Shown here piece by piece: positions 58,737-64,000 of a stretch of 64,000 bases of DNA. The stretch is from positions 1-64,000 of the forward strand of contig JAJPHM010000025.1 of assembly GCA_021325295.1 (NCBI GenBank), given 5' to 3'. The translations under genes were made by a program, and so were the position numbers. The notes beneath the pieces were generated by a model. It was not told where the DNA came from, ran no database searches, and saw only the letters and a program-made list of their open reading frames with translations. Positions within the stretch are counted from its first letter, which is position 1. Every line of letters begins with the position of its first letter. The DNA is from Nitrososphaeraceae archaeon (GTDB lineage: Archaea; Thermoproteota; Nitrososphaeria; Nitrososphaerales; Nitrososphaeraceae).

Positions 58737-59951
58737 CTACTTATTTGCAGCAAGCCATTCTCTTACCCGGTCATTCTCAAACTCGCGCTTTTTTCTATAT
58801 GATGATGCAGATGGCGGATGGAGCACCACAGCAGGCCCGGCCTTATTATAAAAGTCAACCTCGATGTAGCTGGCCATATTATTGCCGACTTCAAAAAAGC
58901 AGTATCCTTTTCCATCAAACCGTGCCAGCCCTTCAGCGTTCTGCTGGGATTGCTTTGAACTTGACCGGTTTCCCATTTGCAGCTTGATCTCGTGTATAAT
59001 CTGCAACGCGACAGCTTTTCCTTGGCCTTCCGCAAATATGCCTGCCTTTGGCACTGCCATTGCATAGCCAGATGGTTGCAGACCTGCAATATCTCCTATG
59101 GCAAAGACTCGCTCATATGCGGTCTTGAGCGTAAACGGGTCGGCTGGCACCCAGCCCCCTTCAGGCGCAATGCCTGATCTTGAGACTACATCTGGGACCT
59201 TGTGTGCAGGGACGCCTGCCAAAATATCATAAGAAGCAGATCTGCCATCTTCAAACACAAGCATGTCGTCCTGAACTGACTTCACTTTGTGCAATGGATG
59301 AAAATTAATTCCCTGCTTCTGGAGCATATCTACCATGTCTTTGTTTGCCTGCGGCCCTGCTACGGGAATAGGAACAGGTGTTGGAGCATAGATGTCAATC
59401 TCTATGCCATCCCTCTTGCCATTTTGTAAAAGCAGGTCACTTATGAGCATCGATGCTTCGTAGGGTGCCGGCGGGCACTTGTAAGGAATTCCCATTATCG
59501 CAACTGCCACCTTTTCACCCCTTCTGGCAGAAAGAAGCCTGCTGCGCAGTGCAGGAATCTGCTGCGAGTCGTACAGATTGAACCCTTTGCCGACAAAACC
59601 CGGCACTCTTTCCGGGTCCAGCTCTGCGCCAAGAGCTATTATCATGTAATCTGATTCGAGCTTGCCCCTTCCTTTGGTCAGGACGCTTCTTGACCGGGCA
59701 TCAATTTCCACTATCTCGTCGTTGAGAAACTCTATACCCTTGCTTGTCAGGCCATCAAGCGGAGTAGCAGAATCTTCAAGAATTCTATCACCATGCAGAA
59801 CCCACAGGTTAACAAGTCCCATCATGAACGACTTTTTCTTATCGATTACGGTTATTCGATGTTCTGGCTCAAGGTTTCCCCTCAGCAGGTTGGCTGCGGC
59901 AAGGCCGCCAAACCCGGCTCCAAGAATCAATATTCGCTTTCCGGATTGCAT
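58737..59951 (-). CDS. FAD-dependent oxidoreductase (SQR/FCSD family)
   Basis: A 404-residue flavoprotein of the sulfide:quinone oxidoreductase/flavocytochrome c sulfide dehydrogenase group. FAD-binding GAGFGGLAAANLL at about 11-24, the second GxGxxG-like part near 170, and YAIGDIAGL near 295. Two Cys (near residue 170 in PYKCPPAPYEA and near 350 in GYCFFEVG) are placed like redox Cys in SQR enzymes. A type II NADH dehydrogenase role is possible but less likely. The C-terminus likely associates with the membrane. A purine/pyrimidine-biased tract follows upstream. Confidence 0.82.
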   Translation of the reverse strand: MQSGKRILILGAGFGGLAAANLLRGNLEPEHRITVIDKKKSFMMGLVNLWVLHGDRILEDSATPLDGLTSKGIEFLNDEIVEIDARSRSVLTKGRGKLESDYMIIALGAELDPERVPGFVGKGFNLYDSQQIPALRSRLLSARRGEKVAVAIMGIPYKCPPAPYEASMLISDLLLQNGKRDGIEIDIYAPTPVPIPVAGPQANKDMVDMLQKQGINFHPLHKVKSVQDDMLVFEDGRSASYDILAGVPAHKVPDVVSRSGIAPEGGWVPADPFTLKTAYERVFAIGDIAGLQPSGYAMAVPKAGIFAEGQGKAVALQIIHEIKLQMGNRSSSKQSQQNAEGLARFDGKGYCFFEVGNNMASYIEVDFYNKAGPAVVLHPPSASSYRKKREFENDRVREWLAANK

Positions 59952-59954
59952 GAA

Positions 59955-60080
59955 AGTTACTTCCTCCCGTCCTCCTTCTTTTTCTTTCTCTCTTTCTTTT
60001 CTTTTCTTGTCTTGTCTCGTCTCTTCGCTTCTTTGCCTTTCCTTTCCTTCTTTTGCCTTCCCTTCTCTTATCCACTTTTC
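59955..60080. repeat. Polypyrimidine/polypurine tract
   Basis: About 125 bases that are almost all C/T on the plus strand (CTCCTTCTTTTTCTTTCTCTCTTTC and so on) between two minus-strand genes. The coding-strand RNA here would be poly-purine, so it is not a T-run terminator for these genes. Long mirror-like stretches could form triplex DNA. Seen directly. Confidence 0.6.
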
Positions 60081-60081
60081 C

Positions 60082-60645
60082 CTACTTGAATACTAAAGGC
60101 AGGAGCCAGCTGCTTATGTAAACAAGGGCTATAACTTTGACAGTCTTGCCAGAGACCATGGCTATCGTGAATTTCCTGAAGCTAAACTTTTTTGCCCCTG
60201 CAATGACAGGTATTACATCTCCAAATATCGGTATCCATGGACTGAGAAAAATTGCTATCCACCCGTATTTTTCAAGGAGACCTGAACCCCGTACTTGCTG
60301 TTTTTTGTCCTGCCTGACAAACCTATGGAAAAACTTGTTTCCGCCATAGCCGGCATAATACGATATAAATCCACCTATTATCGATCCCGCCGTCAGCACC
60401 ACCATCACAGACTCTCTGCTCTGACCTGCCAGCAAGAGGGCGCTTGCAGTCAGCTCTGTCGGGATAGGTATTATAGAAGAGGCAACACCATTCAAAAATA
60501 GGCCTGCAAGCCCGTACTTTGCAAAGATTGGATTGTTGACAATATTTTCAATCTGGCCGAGCAGGGACTCCAATGACTTACCTGATGGGCCTTGATATTT
60601 TAGTTTACGGCGCGGGGAGATAACGTGCAGACAATGGATACACAT
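60082..60645 (-). CDS. DedA/SNARE-associated family membrane protein
   Basis: A 187-residue DedA-type membrane protein. The core runs FLNGVASSIIPIPTELTASALLLAG, then a reentrant Gly-rich segment GSIIGGFISYYAGYGGNKF and FLSPWIPIFGDVIPVIAGA, ending with two membrane helices. The family is implicated in flipping lipids or in proton-linked transport. The N-terminal 25 residues (CIHCLHVISPRRK) look like a translated upstream sequence; the start may be an internal Met. Cell membrane. Confidence 0.85.
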   Translation of the reverse strand: MCIHCLHVISPRRKLKYQGPSGKSLESLLGQIENIVNNPIFAKYGLAGLFLNGVASSIIPIPTELTASALLLAGQSRESVMVVLTAGSIIGGFISYYAGYGGNKFFHRFVRQDKKQQVRGSGLLEKYGWIAIFLSPWIPIFGDVIPVIAGAKKFSFRKFTIAMVSGKTVKVIALVYISSWLLPLVFK

Positions 60646-60856
60646 CTGGCTACTGGAAGCACGAGGCTGTATTGTGCAACCTATTAGGTCCTCTGCAGGG
60701 TGCTAGCCACGCAATTGCAATACAGAAAATAAAACAAGTATGCAGTCCGGCTTATTAAGATCCAAAGCAATCAATTTCTTTATGCGGCCAATTTGTTTGC
60801 TTTTTCTTCTTTGTTTGCCGCCAGCAAGCTGATAACTGACTGATTGATGCTAACTG

Positions 60857-61186
60857 CTAAAATCCAGCTTTTTTCATTCTGGAGCCGCATCTTGGGCAGG
60901 CTGCCTGGTTGTGCTTTGTACCGCAGGCCATGCAGTAGTAATCGATGCCCTTTGAGCCAAACATGGAGCCAAATGCTCCTCCGCCAGCACCCATCTTTTG
61001 CATCTGTCTTTTTCTGATAAAATAACTCATCAGCATAAAGACCCCTATCATTATAGGCAGCGAGTAGGGAAATGGCACGACCAATGATATGGCAATGCTG
61101 ATTGCAAACGATACTCCTATCCACATTAGCTGGGTGACAAGAAAACGCTTGGACGCAGAATCCATTTGTTCCAGATTTATTATCAA
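60857..61186 (-). CDS. Two-TM protein with C-terminal zinc ribbon
   Basis: A 109-residue protein: membrane helices at about 16-36 and 42-62, a Gly-rich linker GAGGGAFGSMFG, and a C-terminal zinc ribbon CMACGTKHNQAACPRCGSRM with two CxxC knuckles. Such short membrane zinc-ribbon proteins are common in Thaumarchaeota; function unknown. The start may be the second Met (MDSASKR) and the protein would face the cytoplasm with the ribbon. Confidence 0.75.
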   Translation of the reverse strand: MIINLEQMDSASKRFLVTQLMWIGVSFAISIAISLVVPFPYSLPIMIGVFMLMSYFIRKRQMQKMGAGGGAFGSMFGSKGIDYYCMACGTKHNQAACPRCGSRMKKAGF

Positions 61187-61269
61187 GCCCCGGCTAAAAA
61201 GTCTTTATTCGTCTTATAAAGAAAGATAGAGGCTGCCTCTCATCCGCTACTTTCTCTGCAGCCGCCGTG

Positions 61270-61458
61270 CTAAATTGTCTCTCCAAGCCCAGGCCGCTCT
61301 TTTTCCAACCTTGCTATGTTGCGAGAAAGGTTCTCAATAGTTCCGGGGATGTGGCACCTGCATATGCAGTCATTGTTGCAATCTGCATGATTGCCAGCCT
61401 TGCAGTATTCAGAAAATCCTTGGCTTCCCATAAAGAGGATAATGAAAATATCGTCCAA
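61270..61458 (-). CDS. Small Cys/His-rich protein
   Basis: A 62-residue frame starting at TTG 61458, or ATG 61431 for 53 residues. It has CKAGNHADCNNDCICRCHI, a dense Cys/His cluster (C-x5-H region, C, C-x-C-x-C-H), likely a zinc- or other metal-binding knuckle, followed by a charged helix (TIENLSRNIARLEKERPGLG). Small proteins with a CxxGxHxxCxxxxCxCxCH pattern seem to recur in Thaumarchaeota; that memory is not a search result. Function unknown. Confidence 0.6.
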   Translation of the reverse strand: MDDIFIILFMGSQGFSEYCKAGNHADCNNDCICRCHIPGTIENLSRNIARLEKERPGLGETI

Positions 61459-61653
61459 CCATAATTTCTACCTTTGTTTATTATCTCACTTGCGGATGCA
61501 GAGAGGTGCAAGAAAATATCTAATCGGGAACCAAACTTTCCGTCCCGTTCCATTCCGTCCTATTCTATTCTTCATTCAGATCAAAAGATTCGGCCCTGAA
61601 GAGTTATGGTTAATATACAGAGGCATTTACGGATGTGGTGGAGGCTAGGATAT

Positions 61654-61780
61654 GCCGGGGTCGCCTAGCCCGGAAGGGCGCAAGCCTGGAAAACCTGTAG
61701 TGGAGTGTAGATACATTTTGCAGTTTCCAGCAAGCTTGTGACCCGTGAGGGTCTCGAGGGTTCAAATCCCTCTCCCGGCG
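61654..61780 (+). tRNA. tRNA-Ser (anticodon GGA) with 41-base intron
   Basis: Acceptor stem GCCGGGG pairs with TCCCGGC (one G-T), discriminator G at 61780. The anticodon stem CAAGC/GCTTG holds the loop CTGGAAA (anticodon GGA at 61688-61690). The intron (61692-61732) lies at the canonical position after base 37; CTGGAAA in the loop pairs with TTTCCAG in the intron, giving a bulge-helix-bulge. A class II variable arm GACCCGTGAGGGTC and T arm GAGGG-TTCAAAT-CCCTC follow. TATA-like TTAATATACA lies about 40 bases upstream. Confidence 0.95.
61692..61732 (+). other. tRNA-Ser intron
   Basis: 41 bases between anticodon-loop bases 37 and 38. The intron contains the complement of the loop (TTTCCAG), needed for the archaeal splicing endonuclease fold. 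Confidence 0.88.
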
Positions 61781-61880
61781 CTCTACTTTTGAAGTCACAC
61801 CAAATAGCTCTCTTATTGCTAGGTACCGAATCCAAAATCCAGTTGAAGAATTCGTCACAAATTGGGTCTGAAATAGATTG

Positions 61881-62027
61881 ATGCAGGAAATAGACGACAA
61901 AATAGACAAGATTGCCGCAATCAGGATGCAGTACATTATCAGAAAATCAGGTCGATTCTCCGCCAGACGTACTACAAGAATCCAAGAGATGCAAGTCGAC
62001 AGCTACTCCAGAGCCGACTGCAACTAA
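61881..62027 (+). CDS. Very small basic protein (doubtful)
   Basis: A 48-residue frame, MQEIDDKIDKIAAIRMQYII, then RKSGRFSARRTTRIQEM. Charged, helix-forming, Arg-rich; could be a small nucleic-acid-binding protein. There is no strong promoter or motif, and it ends close to the convergent minus-strand gene, so it may not be real. Confidence 0.3.
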   Translation: MQEIDDKIDKIAAIRMQYIIRKSGRFSARRTTRIQEMQVDSYSRADCN

Positions 62028-62047
62028 TAAAATTGATTGCTATCTAC

Positions 62048-62788
62048 CTACCAATTCCGGTATCCGGCACGATAATGCATATTTTCATGAGCAGTTCTTT
62101 CTTCTTCATCGGTCAACGGCAATCCGCATGCAGAACAGCGGTATATACCAAGATTTTCAAGGTCCATTATCTTGGAGACTGCGATAATGTTTGAATCTTT
62201 ATCATCCGTAATAACATAATCTCTCTTCATCCCCCTTTCTAAAAGAATCTCCTCAAGTATGACTCTCGTTTTACTGAGGCTATACTTTTGATCTAAAATG
62301 TACAATATGTCATACCCAGTTTGAATATCGATTGGCTTTTCTGAGGTAATGTTTTGTACAAATGCGTTATGAATTGCTCCTTTCAGCACGGGACATGCAG
62401 CTGAAACAAGTATTTTTGCTGAGATCATAACCCTTCTCCTTATCTCCTCATTTTCAATAGTAGTTACGGTATCTAATATTTCAGATAAAGTCACAGCATT
62501 GTTTTCAGCGCTCTTGCCAGCTGGAATGGATTCTTCCATTGTGCCTTCTGTAGTTGATGTTTCCAGAGTTCCCTTTTTTGGCTGGCGTTTAGGTTTATAC
62601 CACCACCAATATCCCGCCAAGATTAATGGAATAGAGGCAGTGATGATAAATGAGAGAGAATATGCAATTTGACTCTGTATCATGAAATATGTCAGGATGA
62701 AGCCTATGGGATTGAAATAATTCATCCTGGTTTCAATAATTAGAATCCAGACAATCTCAAATAGAATAATTGCCAGTATCTTTCGCAA
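62048..62788 (-). CDS. Two-TM protein with cytoplasmic domain and terminal zinc knuckle
   Basis: A 246-residue protein. Two membrane segments at about 3-20 and 38-62, then a Thr/Glu-rich linker and a cytoplasmic helical domain, ending with IYRCSACGLPLTDEEERTAHENMH. That end reads CxxC with a His pair 16-20 residues on, a C2H2-like zinc finger. No enzyme motif. It may be a membrane-anchored DNA- or protein-binding adapter; function unknown. AT-rich codons compared with neighbours. Confidence 0.68.
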   Translation of the reverse strand: MRKILAIILFEIVWILIIETRMNYFNPIGFILTYFMIQSQIAYSLSFIITASIPLILAGYWWWYKPKRQPKKGTLETSTTEGTMEESIPAGKSAENNAVTLSEILDTVTTIENEEIRRRVMISAKILVSAACPVLKGAIHNAFVQNITSEKPIDIQTGYDILYILDQKYSLSKTRVILEEILLERGMKRDYVITDDKDSNIIAVSKIMDLENLGIYRCSACGLPLTDEEERTAHENMHYRAGYRNW

Positions 62789-62952
62789 AGTAATTGTTGA
62801 TACCGGCTCCGAACTTGATTTTATTATTATCTCTGATCAGCAATGAACGTCCTGCTTTCATGAGATGAAAGAAATTGAATCACGACTGCAAGTCCGAGCG
62901 AAAAATAGAAAATAGGGTGATAAAAAACAGGCAGACCTAACAGAAATTGAGG

Positions 62953-63168
62953 TTACTGGCCTCTTCTTCCCCAAGCCATGGCTACAACTGTGCTTATTAC
63001 TGCACCGGCAAAGCCGCTTATCGTGGCAAAGACAATGTCCTGTTGCAGAGCGATTCCTCCAAGTGCCTTGAGCAGGACAGGAGACGCGAGGAAGACCAGA
63101 AATCCTATCGCAAAGCCCACTGCTGCAAACAAAGTCGTCAATGCCATCCTTGAGCTTACTATCATCAT
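62953..63168 (-). CDS. Small two-TM membrane protein beside CbtA-like gene
   Basis: A 71-residue protein with two membrane segments (about 8-32 and 42-66) joined by a short Gly/Gln loop, ending RRGQ. No His-rich tail typical of CbtB is present, so it is not clearly the second subunit of the neighbouring transporter; it may be an unrelated small membrane protein. It shares strand with the CbtA-like gene, 96 bases away. ATG ATG start. Confidence 0.6.
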   Translation of the reverse strand: MMIVSSRMALTTLFAAVGFAIGFLVFLASPVLLKALGGIALQQDIVFATISGFAGAVISTVVAMAWGRRGQ

Positions 63169-63264
63169 ATTAGCGCATATTTTTTGTAATGCGTTATAAA
63201 AGCGGGTGTATAATATGATAAACCCCGGTCGGTAATTGGTTTGATCTTGACAAGCATGCAGCCC

Positions 63265-63996
63265 TCAGATATTTCTGCTACTTGCCCTGAACTCCTTTTC
63301 TGTTGCGAGGTATCTCTTCCAGAACATGCCAGAAATTGCTGCCAGGGCCACCCAGAATACTATAACAACAGCGGTGGTTGCAGTTCTAAAGCCCCCCATA
63401 AATGCCGAGGGGACATATGATAGATCAGTGGGGTCGTCAGGCAAAACAAAGTGCGCAACAGAGATTATGACAAGGTAAACTGCTGCGGCAGCAAATATTC
63501 TGCCTTCTGTCCTTACCCTTCTGAATAGAACAGCTACTCCAATGGCCGCAAATGCAGACAGGGCCATGTATGCAGCAAAAAGCATCTGATAGAAGGATAG
63601 GAAATTCTGGTCCACAGTAGGTGGGTCAGGAGGATATTTTATGGCAGGAATGGCATACAAAACAAACCACGTCAGGGCAGCAATGACTGCTACCTCTTTT
63701 TTCAGCTCAAGCCTGTATCTTTGCATGTAAATATGCACAAGCCCAAAGATTGCTCCGCAAGCGGGCCCAACAAGAAATGGTCCAATGATCTGCCAAGCAA
63801 GTATGCTCTGCAGATACGAGTCAAACTGGTCTTCGTCAAGTGCCGCGGCTGACTGCTGGCTGTCAAGTTCAATATTTGCAAACTGGTCAGTGAAGTGTTG
63901 CATTACTGCAAAGTTCAGAGCCAGAAGGACAGCTCCGGAAACGCACCCTGCCAGAACTGAAACCAGCACAACTCTGAGGTCTCTTGAGGACAGCAT
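63265..63996 (-). CDS. CbtA-like putative cobalt transporter
   Basis: A 243-residue membrane protein with about six helices. The segment FVLYAIPAIKYPPDPPTVDQ matches the CbtA signature (PALKYP-x-NPP region), a family predicted to transport cobalt for cobalamin synthesis. Later helices contain Arg/His residues. The start ATG lies four bases from the window's right edge. The cobalamin genes in this window (cobJ, mutase, MetH-like) make a cobalt role sensible, but it is inferred from the family only. Confidence 0.75.
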   Translation of the reverse strand: MLSSRDLRVVLVSVLAGCVSGAVLLALNFAVMQHFTDQFANIELDSQQSAAALDEDQFDSYLQSILAWQIIGPFLVGPACGAIFGLVHIYMQRYRLELKKEVAVIAALTWFVLYAIPAIKYPPDPPTVDQNFLSFYQMLFAAYMALSAFAAIGVAVLFRRVRTEGRIFAAAAVYLVIISVAHFVLPDDPTDLSYVPSAFMGGFRTATTAVVIVFWVALAAISGMFWKRYLATEKEFRASSRNI

Positions 63997-64000
63997 TTTT

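Noticed and set aside
62953-63168. CbtB subunit of a cobalt transporter
   Set aside because: It has two membrane segments and no His-rich C-terminus, unlike CbtB, so only the neighbour is called CbtA-like.

Overview
The window looks like a chromosomal segment of an ammonia-oxidising archaeon (Thaumarchaeota/Nitrososphaerota), most likely a Nitrososphaera-like soil lineage. The evidence is: archaeal ammonia monooxygenase subunits AmoB (10209-10766, minus) and AmoC (18042-18605, plus) with their copper ligands; genes of the 3-hydroxypropionate/4-hydroxybutyrate carbon cycle (methylmalonyl-CoA mutase large and small subunits, MeaB GTPase, epimerase); archaeal information-processing genes (RNA polymerase subunits L and F, TFS, PCNA, RadA, L21e, Dim1/KsgA, eIF1/SUI1, PolX, proteasome); an intron-containing archaeal tRNA-Ser; and TATA boxes about 27-30 bp before many start codons, as expected for leaderless transcripts. 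The amo genes are not in one operon here, and amoA is absent from the window.

Layout. 0-3 kb: a partial zinc-ribbon gene, a hypothetical, a nucleotide-sugar dehydrogenase and tRNA-Pro. 3-5.2 kb: an AmrS-like radical SAM gene interrupted by an intein placed inside the Fe-S cluster motif. 5.2-17.7 kb: a dense core block (rpoL, TFS, PCNA, aspartate kinase, cobJ, amoB, radA, the rpl21e-rpoF-DUF655-ksgA-prmC operon, isocitrate/isopropylmalate-type dehydrogenase, metallophosphoesterase). 18-20.4 kb: amoC, a YHS protein and an AsnB-like synthetase. 20.4-33.7 kb: an accessory stretch with two VapBC-type toxin-antitoxin pairs, a three-repeat orphan CRISPR array, a frameshifted AAA+ ATPase with repeat-rich upstream DNA, broken small genes, several secreted or membrane proteins and a DUF3800 protein; the methylmalonyl-CoA epimerase gene lies within it. 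33.9-38.3 kb: mcmA1-meaB on the minus strand and mcmA2 on the plus strand, separated by a short RHH gene and a MazEF-like pair in which each gene carries an in-frame TGA. 38.3-52.2 kb: ilvC, MTHFR-like, a secreted HNH-like protein, an orphan ABC ATPase, membrane proteins, glycosyltransferase, MetH-like methionine synthase, pirin, HtrA. 52.3-64 kb: a proteasome beta/alpha-like pair, an MFS exporter, eIF1, PolX, a 4-TM protein, an SQR-family flavoprotein, DedA, tRNA-Ser with intron, and a CbtA-like membrane protein at the end.

How the genes fit together. AmoB and AmoC are parts of the energy-yielding ammonia oxidation machine. Methylmalonyl-CoA epimerase, mutase and MeaB serve CO2 fixation and need cobalamin; cobJ (corrin ring methylation), a CbtA-like putative cobalt transporter and the B12-dependent MetH-like enzyme form a cobalamin theme, and the MTHFR-like protein could supply methyl groups to it. 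The most unusual items are the radical SAM intein with a Vsr/DUF559-like nuclease, a TFS gene with no normal start codon, the doubly TGA-interrupted MazEF pair, the orphan mini-CRISPR, and a divergent alpha-type proteasome gene directly joined to a normal beta gene. All assignments come from reading sequence and motifs; no database search was possible.
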